A stretch of 64,000 nt of DNA from Bordetella genomosp. 8 (GCF_002119685.1 NZ_CP021108.1:4340001-4404000), one strand, 5' to 3'. Positions 26,055 through 35,432 are shown, counted from the first letter of the stretch. Notes: generated by a model from the sequence alone, not told the origin. Program-made: numbers and translations.

Positions 26055-27056
26055 ATGACCACCACCATGCGCGCCATCACCATCGACACCTACGGCGGTC
26101 CCGAGGTCGTGCGGATGCGCGACGACGCGCCGGTCCCCACTCCACAGGCGGGGGAAGTCCTGGTCAAGGTCGCCTGCGCGGGCGTCAACTTCATGGACAT
26201 CCATACCCGTCAGGGCAAGTACGCGGACTCGCGCACCTATCCGGTCCGCATCCCCTGCACGCTGGGCATGGAAGGCGCGGGCGTCGTGGTGGCCACCGGT
26301 CCGGGCGTGACGCACCCCGCCGTGGGACAACGCGTGGCATGGTGCATCGCCTGGGGCAGCTTCGCCGAATATGCCGCCATTCCGGCCCGCCTCGCGGCCG
26401 TCATCCCAGACGCCATCGGCTTCGATACGGCGGCATCCGCCATGTTCCAGGGATGCACCGCCCATTACCTGGTCCACGACGTGGCCCGGCTGGAGCGCGG
26501 CGGCAGCTGCCTGGTCCATGCGGCCTCCGGCAGCATCGGGCAGATCCTGATCCAGATGGCCAGGCGCATCGGCGCGTCCGTGTACGCCACCGCCAGCACC
26601 GACGACAAGCGTGCCGTGGCGCTGCAACGCGGTGCCGACAAGGCCCTGCCGTATGCCGATGGCGGCTTCGCGGACCAGGTGCGGGCGCTGACCGGCGGAC
26701 GCGGGGTCGACGTGGTGTTCGACTCCCTGGGCAAGGCGACGCTGCGCGACAGCATGCGCGCAGCACGCACCCGCGGCTTGATCGTGAACTACGGCAACGT
26801 CTCCGGGTCGGTGAAGGACCTGGACCCCTATGAACTGGGCGAGGCTGGCTCGCTATACCTGACGCGGCCGCGGCTGGCCGACCATATGGCCGACGCCGCC
26901 ACCGTGCAGCGGCGCGCCGACGCGGTGTTCGACGCCATCCTGGACGGCAGCCTGACGATAGCGATCACCGACCGCTATGCGTTCGAAGACATTCCCAAGG
27001 GGCACGCGCGCATCGAGGCCCGCGAACAGATTGGCAAGGCCGTGGCCTGGATATAA
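26055..27056 (+). CDS. NADPH:quinone oxidoreductase family protein (MDR superfamily)
   Basis: A 333-residue zinc-free medium-chain oxidoreductase. The N-terminal catalytic part has VNFMDIHTRQGKY and PCTLGMEGAGVV, then FQGCTAHYLVHDVARL, the nucleotide loop LVHAASGSIGQILIQMA, GGRGVDVVFDSLGKATL, and the C-terminal end with a plain zinc-free site. Such enzymes reduce quinones or enones with NADPH. As the third gene after the Bug receptor and PrpD homologue it may reduce an enoyl-type intermediate. It is convergent with the DHA2 exporter. Confidence 0.9.
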   Translation: MTTTMRAITIDTYGGPEVVRMRDDAPVPTPQAGEVLVKVACAGVNFMDIHTRQGKYADSRTYPVRIPCTLGMEGAGVVVATGPGVTHPAVGQRVAWCIAWGSFAEYAAIPARLAAVIPDAIGFDTAASAMFQGCTAHYLVHDVARLERGGSCLVHAASGSIGQILIQMARRIGASVYATASTDDKRAVALQRGADKALPYADGGFADQVRALTGGRGVDVVFDSLGKATLRDSMRAARTRGLIVNYGNVSGSVKDLDPYELGEAGSLYLTRPRLADHMADAATVQRRADAVFDAILDGSLTIAITDRYAFEDIPKGHARIEAREQIGKAVAWI

Positions 27057-27121
27057 GGCGGCGGCACGCCGGTTCGCCGGGCGCGGCACCCTGCGCCGCC
27101 CCCGCACGCCGCCCGCCGAGG

Positions 27122-28711
27122 TCAATGCGCCGCCGAGGCGTCGGCGCCGCCGCCGCCCTTGGCCGGCCGCGTGATCCAGATCAGGGGGATGATCAGCAGG
27201 AAGATCAGGGCCGACACGTAGAAGATATCGTTCAGCCCCATCATCGCCGCCTGCGCGTTCAGGTTCACGTCGAACAAGGTCTGCGCCGCCCGCGTGTCCA
27301 GGTGCAGCAGCGAACGCAGCGATTCGATCTCGTGGCTGAAAAGAGGATTGGTCGAATTGGCCACCTCGGTCAAGCGCTCGTGATGCAGGACGGTGCGGTT
27401 GTTCCACACCGTCCCCGCCACCGACGTGCCGACCGCGCCGCAGAATACCCGCACGAAGTTGGACAGGCCCGCCGCTGCCGGCACGCGAGACGGCGGCTGT
27501 CCCGACAGGATGATCGCCGTCAGGGGCACGAAGAACAGCGCCATCGGTATGCCTTGCAGCAGCGTGGGCCACACCAGGTGCCAGACGTCGATGTCGGTCA
27601 CGTAGAACGACCGCATGTAGAACACCCCGGCAAAGCAGATGAAGGCGACGGTGGCGATGATGCGCGCGTCCGACTTCGGCAGCAGCCTGCCGACGATCGG
27701 CGACAGCACCAGCGCGAAGATGCCCAGCGGCGCGATCGCCAGGCCGGCGTCGATGGACCGGTAGTTCAGGTACTCCTGCATCCACTGCGGCAACAGCACC
27801 AGGTTGCCGAAGAAGACCCCGTATGAAATGGAAATCGCGATGGTGCCGCCGCTGAAGTTACGCTGCGCGAACAGGCGCAGGTCGACGATCGGGTGGTCCT
27901 CCGTCAATTCCCAAATCAGGAAGAAGGTGAAACTGACCACCGCCGTGACGCCCAGCCCGACGATCAGGGACGAATTGAACCAGTCCAGGTCCCGTCCCTT
28001 GTCCAGCATGATCTGCAGCGCCGCGACCCAGGTGATCAGCAGCAGCAGTCCCACCAGGTCGATAGGCAGCTTGCGTGTCGGCGTCTCGCGGCGACGATAG
28101 ATGCTCCACGTCACCAGGGCCGCGAATATCCCGACCGGGATATTGATGTAGAAGATCCACGACCAGCTGTAGCTGTCGGTGATCCATCCGCCCAGCGACG
28201 GGCCGGCGATCGGCCCCACGGTAGCCGTCATCGCCCACAGGGCGAGCGCCATGGAGCTCTTCTCCTTGGGATAGGATCCCAACAGGATCGCCTGCGACAT
28301 GGGGATCAGCGGACCGGCCACGGCGCCCTGCAGGACGCGCGCGAACAGCAGCACCGGCAGGCTGGGGGCGATGCCGCACAGCCAGGACGCCAGCGTGAAC
28401 AACACGATGGACGCCACGAACAGGCGGATCTGCCCCACCCGCTGGGTCAGCCAGCCGGTCAAGGGAATGGAGACGGCGTTCGACGCGGCGAACACGGTGA
28501 TCACCCAGGTGCCTTCGTCAACGGACACGCCAAGATTGCCGGAGATCGTCGGTATCGCCACGTTGGCGATAGACGTATCCAGCACGTTCATGAAGGTGGC
28601 GAGCGCCACCGCCAGGGTCGCCAGCACGAGCTGGCCGCCCTGCAGCGGAGGCAAGGGGGTCGGGGTGGAGGTTGGAGTGGAAGCGGGGGTGGGATCTTGC
28701 GGGGTGGCCAT
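27122..28711 (-). CDS. DHA2-family MFS multidrug exporter (EmrB/QacA type)
   Basis: A 529-residue inner-membrane drug:proton antiporter with 14 predicted helices. EmrB marks are the opening LATFMNVLDTSIANVAIPTI, helix 2 motif GWLTQRVGQIRLF, LQGAVAGPLIPMSQAILL, the motif-C region WAMTATVGPIAGPSLGGWI and SWIFYINIPVGI. The N-terminal tail is a Thr/Pro repeat (PASTPTSTPTPLPP). No EmrA-type adaptor or outer-membrane channel is next to it, so it must borrow partners or work alone. It is divergent from the LytS-type kinase across 230 bases. Confidence 0.92.
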   Translation of the reverse strand: MATPQDPTPASTPTSTPTPLPPLQGGQLVLATLAVALATFMNVLDTSIANVAIPTISGNLGVSVDEGTWVITVFAASNAVSIPLTGWLTQRVGQIRLFVASIVLFTLASWLCGIAPSLPVLLFARVLQGAVAGPLIPMSQAILLGSYPKEKSSMALALWAMTATVGPIAGPSLGGWITDSYSWSWIFYINIPVGIFAALVTWSIYRRRETPTRKLPIDLVGLLLLITWVAALQIMLDKGRDLDWFNSSLIVGLGVTAVVSFTFFLIWELTEDHPIVDLRLFAQRNFSGGTIAISISYGVFFGNLVLLPQWMQEYLNYRSIDAGLAIAPLGIFALVLSPIVGRLLPKSDARIIATVAFICFAGVFYMRSFYVTDIDVWHLVWPTLLQGIPMALFFVPLTAIILSGQPPSRVPAAAGLSNFVRVFCGAVGTSVAGTVWNNRTVLHHERLTEVANSTNPLFSHEIESLRSLLHLDTRAAQTLFDVNLNAQAAMMGLNDIFYVSALIFLLIIPLIWITRPAKGGGGADASAAH

Positions 28712-28941
28712 GGGACCTGCCTGGGGTAAACACGTAACCGTAGGTTCTCACGCGAAGCTGAACACAGCCTGATGACGTGGCGGTTTCATGCAAAAAGACC
28801 CGATCGACCCGGCTCCGGGCGGAAAAACTTGTTGCATGGCGGGGTGACAGCTATCCTTCACGCGCGGCGGACGCCATATTTGTTCCACAGTTGTAGCTTC
28901 CCCCCGATCCTCCGCCCGACAACCTCCTGGAAACGGACACG

Positions 28942-30102
28942 GTGGATACTTTCCGGAAATTGAGCGCAGGGGAAACCGGCCCCCGTTTCTGGCGCGCCCA
29001 GGTCATCGGCTGGCTCTGCCTGGCCGCGATCGGCTTCTTCATCCGCTGGGGCGCCTTCGGCCACGCCGGCTTGTCGCTGGTCCTGACGCTGGTGTTGGAC
29101 AGCCTGGGATTCCTGGCCACCAGCGCCGGCGCCATCTTCCACGCGCGGCATCCCGGCCCCGGCAAGATGCAGGCCATCGCCATCGCGGCGCTGCTGTGCA
29201 CGGCGGCCGCCTGCGTCAACGCCTTGATCGCCGATGCGATCCATGGACTGTTCCCCGCCAGCGCCGTCACCTATGTGCCGCGCAATGGCTTTTCCATGGG
29301 TTTCATCTATTACCTGGGGATTTTTTCCATCTGGACGCTGGTGTATTTCGGCGTCAGCGCCGAACTCGACGCCCGCACCCAGCGCATGTCCACCATGCAG
29401 GCCGAAACGCGGGCGCTGCAGCTCAAGCTCGAACACCTGCAGCTGCAGATCGAGCCGCATTTCCTGTTCAATACCCTGAACACCATCGTGGCGGAGATCG
29501 CCGACCGCCCCGCCGTCGCCGAGGAAATGACGCGGCGCCTGGCCTCCTACCTGCGTTACTCGCTAAACGCGCGCGGCAGCGCCATCTGCCGCCTGCGCGA
29601 CGAGGTCGCCGCCCTGGAAACCTATATCGGCATCCAGGCCCTGCGCTTCGGCGACCGGTTCGAATACCGCTGCGAAGTCGAGCCGGCGTCCCTGGACGCC
29701 CGTATCCCGCATATGACGCTGCAAGGCCTGGCGGAGAACGCCATCAAGCACGGCATGCGCGGTGAAACGCCGCACTTCTCCATCAATCTGCGGGCGTGGC
29801 GGGAAGGCGACGCCCTGATCGTGGAGATGGACAATCCCGGCATGCTGAACGTGCCCTTCGACTCCGGCGCTATCCCGGGCGGGATGCCTCCTGCGCCGGC
29901 GCACGACGCCGTGGCGCCCGCCGGCCAGGCCAGCCGCGTCGCTGCCGAAGCCGCCCAGACTTCCAACGGCGTGGGGCTGCGCAACCTGAGCCAGCGCCTG
30001 GCCCTGCACTATCCCGGCCGCAGCCGCTTTTCGCTGGTGCAACGCGCCGATCGCACCGTCGCCCGGCTCTACATGACGGGAGAGCCATGCTTCGCGTCGT
30101 GA
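28942..30102 (+). CDS. LytS/YehU-type membrane sensor histidine kinase
   Basis: A 386-residue kinase. Four or five hydrophobic helices occupy about residues 15-135, followed by a coiled coil (TMQAETRALQLKLEHLQLQ). The His_kinase domain carries IEPHFLFNTLNTI with phospho-acceptor His173, the N-box LAENAIKHGMRGE and a C-terminal GVGLRNLSQRLALHY. An Ala/Pro-rich insertion separates the last two. The start is a GTG without a clear ribosome site. The LytTR regulator begins 16 bases before its end, so the pair is certainly co-translated. The signal is unknown; the adjacent DHA2 exporter could be a target. Confidence 0.9.
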   Translation: MDTFRKLSAGETGPRFWRAQVIGWLCLAAIGFFIRWGAFGHAGLSLVLTLVLDSLGFLATSAGAIFHARHPGPGKMQAIAIAALLCTAAACVNALIADAIHGLFPASAVTYVPRNGFSMGFIYYLGIFSIWTLVYFGVSAELDARTQRMSTMQAETRALQLKLEHLQLQIEPHFLFNTLNTIVAEIADRPAVAEEMTRRLASYLRYSLNARGSAICRLRDEVAALETYIGIQALRFGDRFEYRCEVEPASLDARIPHMTLQGLAENAIKHGMRGETPHFSINLRAWREGDALIVEMDNPGMLNVPFDSGAIPGGMPPAPAHDAVAPAGQASRVAAEAAQTSNGVGLRNLSQRLALHYPGRSRFSLVQRADRTVARLYMTGEPCFAS

Positions 30103-30839
30103 TCGTCGACGACGAAACTCCCGCGCGACGCTACCTGCGACGCTTGCTGGAAACCCATGCCGACGTCGCGATCGTCGGCGAGGCGGCCACCGGCGACGAA
30201 GCCGGACGCGCCATCCGCATGCAAAAGCCGCATGCCATTTTCCTGGACATCGACCTGACCCGCGGCACCGGTTTCGATGTGCTTGAAACCCTGGAGGAGA
30301 CACCCGCGGTCGTCTTCGTGACGGCGCATGCGGACCATGCACTGCGCGCCTTCGACGTCGCCGCCGTCGATTACCTGCTGAAGCCCGTGGACGCGCCCCG
30401 CCTGGCGCAAACCCTGGCCCGGCTGCGCCAGGCGGCCGGGCCCGTCCCGCGCTTGGACGCCGCACGCCAGGACGACACGCCGTCGCCGGGTCACCTGCTG
30501 GCGCGCACCCGGCAAGGACTGCGGCGCATAGACATGAGGATGCTGTCGGCGGTCCTGGCGCAAGGCGATTACGTCAGGCTGTGCTGCGCCGACGGATCCA
30601 CGGAGCTTATTCATGCGACGCTCAGCGGCCTGCGGCCGCAACTGCCCGCTCCGCCATTTTTCCAGGCGTCGCGGTCGCTCATCCTGAACCTGGATCATGT
30701 CGCCCGCGTCGGCGGCGACGCCCGCAAGTTCGTCGAGTTCACACGGCAGACCGCGCCTGTGGAACTGGGCAATACCGCGTATGAGCGACTGAAGAAAGAA
30801 CTGTCGGCGCAGTCGCCCGGCCGTGCCGCCCGGCCCTGA
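30087..30839 (+). CDS. LytTR-family response regulator
   Basis: A 250-residue regulator. The receiver domain spans residues 1-120: VVIVDDE with Asp8/Asp9, phospho-acceptor Asp54 in AIFLDIDL, Thr79 in FVTAHAD and Lys99 in DYLLKP. The LytTR DNA-binding domain is at about 150-240 (VLAQGDYVRLCCADGS, LIHATLSGLRPQLP, FFQASRSLILNLDHV). The start lies inside the kinase gene (16-base overlap). LytTR proteins bind paired direct repeats; I could not identify a clear pair nearby. Confidence 0.92.
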   Translation: MLRVVIVDDETPARRYLRRLLETHADVAIVGEAATGDEAGRAIRMQKPHAIFLDIDLTRGTGFDVLETLEETPAVVFVTAHADHALRAFDVAAVDYLLKPVDAPRLAQTLARLRQAAGPVPRLDAARQDDTPSPGHLLARTRQGLRRIDMRMLSAVLAQGDYVRLCCADGSTELIHATLSGLRPQLPAPPFFQASRSLILNLDHVARVGGDARKFVEFTRQTAPVELGNTAYERLKKELSAQSPGRAARP

Positions 30840-30872
30840 GTCGCCCCCGGCTATCTTCGCCGCGACGCCGCG

Positions 30873-30881
30873 CCCCCCCCC
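30873..30881 (+). repeat. Nine-C homopolymer tract between genes
   Basis: A run of nine C residues lies 34 bases after the LytTR stop and 170 bases before the GGDEF-EAL start. Poly-C tracts of this sort vary in length in Bordetella. Here it is upstream of a likely promoter region (TATAAA at 30957-30962). Confidence 0.6.
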
Positions 30882-31050
30882 GCCGCGCGCCTGCCTCGCC
30901 AGCCCCCACAAGCGGCAGTTGGTTACTCTTTGCTACACATCGCTGTTACCGGATGTTATAAATAGAGGAAATTGCGGTGATTGAGACCCGCCGCAGAGGG
31001 CCAGATAAAGCAGCAGATTCGCGCGCCGGCGGACGGCAAGGGAGAATCCG

Positions 31051-33255
31051 ATGAAGTGCCCCGAGATACCTGCGGCGGAGGGCGCCAGGCTCCAGGCATT
31101 ATCCGAATATGGCCTGGGCAGCGAGCGTGCCCTGCCCAGCCTCGATCCGGTCGTGCAGATCGCGGCGCGCATGTTCGGCATGCCGGTGGCGGCCGTCAAC
31201 ATGATAGGCAGCGATCACGTCTTTCTGGCCGCCCAGACCGGCATTCCCGAGGACGTCGACAAGGCGCGCGATGTTTCCTTCTGTGCCCATGCCATCAACC
31301 AGGACGACGTCATGGTGGTGGCGGACGCGGCCCTGGACGATCGTTTCCACGACAACCCGCTCGTCACCGGCTCCGCCGGTGTGCGGTTCTATGCCGGCGT
31401 GCCGCTGCGCTCGCCGTCAGGCCATGCCCTGGGGGCGCTGTGCGTCATCGACGGCAAGCCTCATCACGATTTTTCGGAGGACGACTGCCAGCGTTTGCGC
31501 GAACTCGCGACGATGGCGGCCGACCGCCTGGAGCTGCGCCGCATCGAGGTATCCGCCGAGACCACCCGTCGGCCTTTCGACGCCTATGCCAAGGACTCGC
31601 CCACCGCCGTCGTATGGTTCGACGAGAACCGCCGCATCGTCTCGTGGAACGCCGCGGCCGCCGCGCTCCATGGATATGACGCGGGCGGCGGCAATGCTCA
31701 GCCGCCGGACCTGACGTTCGATACGCTGCTGGCCGACGACAGCGCCGCCATCTTTCGCGATCTGGTGCGGGGCGCGCTTGCCGCCGGCTCGGTCGAAGAC
31801 CTGGTCATGCCCGACATGCTGCATGCCCGGCGCCGCGATGGCAGCCGCTTCCTGCTGGGGCTGTCGCTGTTCTGCTGGCGCGAAAACGGCCGCCTCACCT
31901 TCAATGCCCATCTGCAGGACATGACCGCGCGTCACCACGAAGAAGACAGCCTGCGCCGCCTTGCGCACACCGACCTGCTCACCGGCCTGGTCAATCGCAA
32001 TCAGTTCTACCGCCAGGTCGAGGCAACGCTGACGCATCCGCGCGCGGCCACGGTGGTGATGCTGGACCTGGACAACTTCAAGGACATCAACGATACGCTG
32101 GGCCATGCGGTCGGGGACGAGTTGCTGCGTGAAGCGGGCCGCCGCCTGCAAACGCTGGCCGGACCGGGCGCCACCGTCGCCCGGCTGGGCGGCGACGAAT
32201 TCGGCATCCTGCTGCCTGACGTCGACGCCCGCGAGCCGGCGATGGCGCTCGCAAGCAAGGCCGTGGCAGCCCTGTCCGAGCCGGTGACGGCGGAAGGCCA
32301 GCAGGTACACCTGGGCGCCAGCTGCGGCGTGGCGGTCGCGCCGCTGCAGGCGCAGGAAGCGCTGGAGCTGATCGGCGATGCCGACCTGGCCCTGGCGCGG
32401 GCCAAATCGGTGGGCCGCGGCCAGGCCTATCTCTTCGTGCCCGCGCTGCGCATGGAAGCCACTTCGCGCCGCCTGCATGGCATGGAGCTGCACCGCGCCG
32501 TCACCGATGGCGAGTTCGTGCTGTTCTACCAGCCACAGGTGCGCCTGAGCGACGGCGCCCTGGTCGGCGCCGAGGCGCTCATCCGCTGGCGCCATCCGCG
32601 GCGCGGACTGCTGGCGCCCGCCGCCTTCCTGCCGGCCCTGGAAGGCGGTCCGCTGGCGGCGTCGGTCGGCGCCTGGGTGCTGGACGAAGCCTGCGCGCAG
32701 GCCGCACGCTGGCGCCACGCCGGGGCGCGGAGCTTTCGCATGGGCGTCAACCTGTTCAGCGCCCAGTTCCACGTCGGCGACCTGGCACGAGAAGTCCTGC
32801 AGGCGCTCGACCGCCACGGCCTGCCGCCGGATGCGCTGGAACTGGAAATCACCGAGAACATCGCGCTCGATCACGACGACGTGGTGCTGGACATGCTGCG
32901 CCGCCTGCACGACGAAGGCGTATCCATCGCCTTCGACGATTTCGGCACGGGCTACGCTTCGCTTGCGGTGCTGAAGCGCTATCCGCTGAACCGGCTGAAG
33001 ATCGACCGTTCCTTCGTCCATGGCATGCTTGAATCCGAACGCGACGCGTCCGTGGTGCGGGCGGTACTGGACATGGCGCGGGCCTTCAACGTCCATGCCA
33101 TCGCCGAAGGCGTGGAGACCCGCGAGCAGCGCGACGCCCTGGCGGCGGGCTGCGCCGAAGGCCAGGGTTATCTGTTCAGCCCGCCGATCCCGGCCCTGGA
33201 TTTCGCGCGCGCCTACGGCATCGGGCGGGACGCCGGCATGGCCCGCTGCGCCTGA
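31051..33255 (+). CDS. GAF-PAS-GGDEF-EAL c-di-GMP enzyme, soluble
   Basis: A 734-residue cytosolic protein without membrane segments. Domains: GAF (about 20-165, with [10 protein letters not shown] and [22 protein letters not shown]), PAS (about 175-295), GGDEF (motif near residue 378) and EAL (AEALIRW near 508). EAL catalytic residues NLF, EITEN, DDFGTG, LKID, EGVE and GQGYLF are present. The GGDEF motif is intact but the residues five before it read GPGA, so the usual RxxD inhibitory site is missing. GGGAGA precedes the ATG. It is the last gene before the buf operon promoter, 118 bases upstream. Confidence 0.92.
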   Translation: MKCPEIPAAEGARLQALSEYGLGSERALPSLDPVVQIAARMFGMPVAAVNMIGSDHVFLAAQTGIPEDVDKARDVSFCAHAINQDDVMVVADAALDDRFHDNPLVTGSAGVRFYAGVPLRSPSGHALGALCVIDGKPHHDFSEDDCQRLRELATMAADRLELRRIEVSAETTRRPFDAYAKDSPTAVVWFDENRRIVSWNAAAAALHGYDAGGGNAQPPDLTFDTLLADDSAAIFRDLVRGALAAGSVEDLVMPDMLHARRRDGSRFLLGLSLFCWRENGRLTFNAHLQDMTARHHEEDSLRRLAHTDLLTGLVNRNQFYRQVEATLTHPRAATVVMLDLDNFKDINDTLGHAVGDELLREAGRRLQTLAGPGATVARLGGDEFGILLPDVDAREPAMALASKAVAALSEPVTAEGQQVHLGASCGVAVAPLQAQEALELIGDADLALARAKSVGRGQAYLFVPALRMEATSRRLHGMELHRAVTDGEFVLFYQPQVRLSDGALVGAEALIRWRHPRRGLLAPAAFLPALEGGPLAASVGAWVLDEACAQAARWRHAGARSFRMGVNLFSAQFHVGDLAREVLQALDRHGLPPDALELEITENIALDHDDVVLDMLRRLHDEGVSIAFDDFGTGYASLAVLKRYPLNRLKIDRSFVHGMLESERDASVVRAVLDMARAFNVHAIAEGVETREQRDALAAGCAEGQGYLFSPPIPALDFARAYGIGRDAGMARCA

Positions 33256-33292
33256 CAGCTCCGTTTCCGCCGACGTTTTTTTCATCTTCCCT

Positions 33293-33318
33293 GTAACCGG
33301 CTCTCCAGCACGGGCGAA
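33293..33318 (+). promoter_or_regulatory. ECF16 (SigF-type) promoter of the buf operon
   Basis: GTAACC at 33293-33298 (preceded by T, giving TGTAACC), a spacer of exactly 16, then CGAA at 33315-33318. This matches, from memory, the motif described for Caulobacter SigF. The sigma gene of that type lies in the same cluster, so autogenous control of the metal-buffer operon is likely. Confidence 0.7.
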
Positions 33319-33327
33319 CTAGCTTAT

Positions 33328-33344
33328 GTATCCGCGACGGATAC
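33328..33344 (+). promoter_or_regulatory. Leader hairpin at the 5' end of the buf transcript
   Basis: GTATCC (33328-33333) and GGATAC (33339-33344) pair around GCGAC, within a few bases of the start site expected from the ECF promoter. It could protect the 5' end of the mRNA or be an operator. Confidence 0.4.
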
Positions 33345-33373
33345 CTGCTTATCGAACCCACTGGAGAGCTCGA

Positions 33374-33685
33374 ATGTCCGCAAAAACCACCGTTACGTCC
33401 GCCATGCTGGCCACCGCCGTCGCCAGCATCTTCGCATCCATCGCCCACGCCGCGCCGCTGACGCAGGCCGAGGCCAACGCCGCCGTGGCCGCGCACAAGG
33501 AAAAGTGCTACGGCGTCGCCCTGAAGGGCCAGAACGATTGCGCCGCCGGTCCCGGAACGACGTGCCAGGGTACGTCGACCATGGACTTCCAGGGCAACGC
33601 GTGGAAGTTCGTGCAGGGCGGCACCTGCGCCAGCATCCAGGTGCCCGGCGGCGGCCACGGCTCGCTGACCCCCATCAAGTCCTGA
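33374..33685 (+). CDS. bufA: DUF2282 bufferin-type copper-binding peptide precursor
   Basis: A 103-residue exported peptide. Residues 1-26 are a signal peptide (hydrophobic [17 protein letters not shown], cut before AP). The mature part holds four cysteines, Cys45 (KCYG), Cys56 (NDCAAG), Cys64 (TTCQG) and Cys85 (GTCAS), in the DUF2282 arrangement. Members are described as bufferins: cysteines are modified by a DUF692 enzyme so that the peptide can bind copper in the periplasm. The next two genes are exactly that enzyme and its DUF2063 partner. GGAGAG precedes the ATG at 33374; the 16 codons upstream would cover the leader and are not used. Confidence 0.88.
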   Translation: MSAKTTVTSAMLATAVASIFASIAHAAPLTQAEANAAVAAHKEKCYGVALKGQNDCAAGPGTTCQGTSTMDFQGNAWKFVQGGTCASIQVPGGGHGSLTPIKS

Positions 33686-33702
33686 TCGCAGGCGCAACGG
33701 GG

Positions 33703-34659
33703 ATGGCCATGAACGCCCTTACCGGTTCGACGGCGACGCGCGAGCGTGGCCGTCCCCAAAGCCCCGCCACGCAGGGCGGTGCCATGCTTGCCGGCACCAG
33801 CTTCAAGCACGGACATCTGGAGGCCATCCTCGCCGATGCCCCGCGACAGGCCTTCTTCGAAGTCCATGCCGAGAACTACATGGGCGCCGGCGGCCCCCCG
33901 CATCGGATGCTGACCGCCATCCGCGACCGGCATCCGGTGTCGCTGCATGGCGTGTGCATGTCCATCGGCGGGCCGGAGCCGCTGGATCTCGCGCATCTGG
34001 CGCGTTTCCGGGACCTGGTGGCGCGCTACGAGCCGCTGCTGGTCTCCGAGCATCTCGCCTGGTCCACGCATGGCGGCAGCTTCTTCAACGACCTGCTGCC
34101 GCTGCCCTACAACGCGGCGACGCTGCATCAGGTATGCGCGCACATCGAGCAGGTGCAGGATGCGATCCGCCGGCCCCTGCTGCTGGAAAACCCATCGACT
34201 TACGTGGCCTTCGCGTCGTCGACGATGAGCGAGACGGACTTCATACGCGCGGTCGCCGACCGCACGGGATGCGGCCTGCTGCTGGACGTCAACAATGTCT
34301 TCGTATCGGCGACCAACCACGGTTATTCCGCGACGGCCTATCTGGACGGCTTTCCCCTCGATCGCGTGGGCGAGATCCACCTGGCCGGCCACGATGAACA
34401 ACGCGACGACGAAAACGAAATCCTGCTGATCGACAGCCATGACCGGCCCATCGCCGACGCGGTGTGGGATCTGTATCGCCAGGTGTTGGGGCGCATCGGC
34501 CCCACCCCCACGCTGGTCGAGTGGGACAGCGACCTGCCGACCTGGGCCGTGCTGCGATCGCAGGCGGCACTGGCGCTCGACATCATGGCGGTTCACGCGT
34601 CGGATTGCACGTCGGTTCACGCACCGGCATACACCCGGGAGGCCAGCCATGCGGGCTGA
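33703..34659 (+). CDS. bufB: DUF692 / MNIO iron enzyme modifying the bufferin peptide
   Basis: A protein of 318 residues (316 if the ATG at 33709, which has better ribosome-site spacing, is used). The TIM-barrel multinuclear iron oxidase family shows GTSFKHGHLEAIL, FFEVHAENYMGAGG, SLHGVCMSIGG, LLVSEHLAWS, LPLPYN, LLLENPSTYV, LLLDVNNVFVS, EIHLAGH and DSHDRPI, with the conserved His, Glu, Asn and Asp metal ligands all visible. Relatives convert Cys into thiooxazole or related rings on a peptide. It lies 17 bases after the DUF2282 gene and overlaps the DUF2063 gene by 11 bases. Confidence 0.9.
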   Translation: MAMNALTGSTATRERGRPQSPATQGGAMLAGTSFKHGHLEAILADAPRQAFFEVHAENYMGAGGPPHRMLTAIRDRHPVSLHGVCMSIGGPEPLDLAHLARFRDLVARYEPLLVSEHLAWSTHGGSFFNDLLPLPYNAATLHQVCAHIEQVQDAIRRPLLLENPSTYVAFASSTMSETDFIRAVADRTGCGLLLDVNNVFVSATNHGYSATAYLDGFPLDRVGEIHLAGHDEQRDDENEILLIDSHDRPIADAVWDLYRQVLGRIGPTPTLVEWDSDLPTWAVLRSQAALALDIMAVHASDCTSVHAPAYTREASHAG

Positions 34660-35428
34660 TCCGCGATCCCCGGACCATGCCGGCGTTTTCGCGCCGGGCT
34701 TGACCGACCCCGGCTACGCCCCGCCCGCGGACCTGATCGCGCGGCCCGGCAAGGGTGTGGAGAAGCGCTACAACGTATACCGCAACAACGTGACCGTCAG
34801 CCTGATCGATGCGCTGGCCGCCATCTACCCGGCCGTCCAGCGCATCACCGGCGTGGACTTTTTCCGCGCCATGGCGCGCTTCCACGTGCGCGCCGCGCCG
34901 CCCGCCTCGCCCCTGCTATTCGAGTATGGACGGGACTTTCCCGCCTTCATCGCCGCCTACGAATATGCGCGCGACATGCCTTGGCTGGCCGACACCGCGC
35001 GTATCGAACGCGCCTGGCTCGATGCCTACCACGCCGCCGACGCGGCGCCGCTGGCCGCCGACAGCCTTGCCGCCATCCACCCGGCATCCCTGGCCGAACT
35101 CCGCTTCGCGCCCCACCCGGCCACACGCATCGTGCGGTCGCCCTACCCGGCCCTGTCCATCTTCACCATGAACAAGGCCGAAGGCCCGATCACGCCGCTG
35201 TGTTCGAGCGAACCGGAAGACGCCCTGATCACGCGTCCCGCCCACGACGTCATCGTGACCCGCCTGCCGCCCGGCGGCGCGGCTTTCCTCGATAGCCTGC
35301 TGGCCGGCAATACGCTGGGCCTGGCGGCATCGGCCGCTTTCCATGCCGAGCCCGCGTTCGACCTTGCCGCCAATCTGGCGGGGATGATCAACGCGGGGGT
35401 ATTCACGGCTATCCAATACGGAGATTGA
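34649..35428 (+). CDS. bufC: DUF2063 partner protein of the MNIO enzyme
   Basis: A 259-residue protein with an N-terminal DUF2063 helical domain (KRYNVYRNNVTVSLIDALAAIYPAVQRITG, here cited in its key part YNVYRNNV and IYPAV) and a C-terminal part of about 130 residues typical of BufC. The family delivers the precursor peptide to the MNIO enzyme. GGGAGG precedes the ATG, and its first 11 bases lie in the end of the DUF692 gene, so both are made together. DoxX follows after four bases. Confidence 0.87.
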   Translation: MRADPRSPDHAGVFAPGLTDPGYAPPADLIARPGKGVEKRYNVYRNNVTVSLIDALAAIYPAVQRITGVDFFRAMARFHVRAAPPASPLLFEYGRDFPAFIAAYEYARDMPWLADTARIERAWLDAYHAADAAPLAADSLAAIHPASLAELRFAPHPATRIVRSPYPALSIFTMNKAEGPITPLCSSEPEDALITRPAHDVIVTRLPPGGAAFLDSLLAGNTLGLAASAAFHAEPAFDLAANLAGMINAGVFTAIQYGD

Positions 35429-35432
35429 CGAC

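Noticed and set aside
27057..27121. GC-rich hairpins between the quinone oxidoreductase and the DHA2 exporter
   Set aside because: Stems are only 4-5 pairs with no T-run; such pairing is expected by chance in this base composition.
28734..28757. GTAACC followed by CGAA before the LytS-type gene, resembling the ECF16 promoter
   Set aside because: The spacer is 13, not 16, and no metal-related gene follows.
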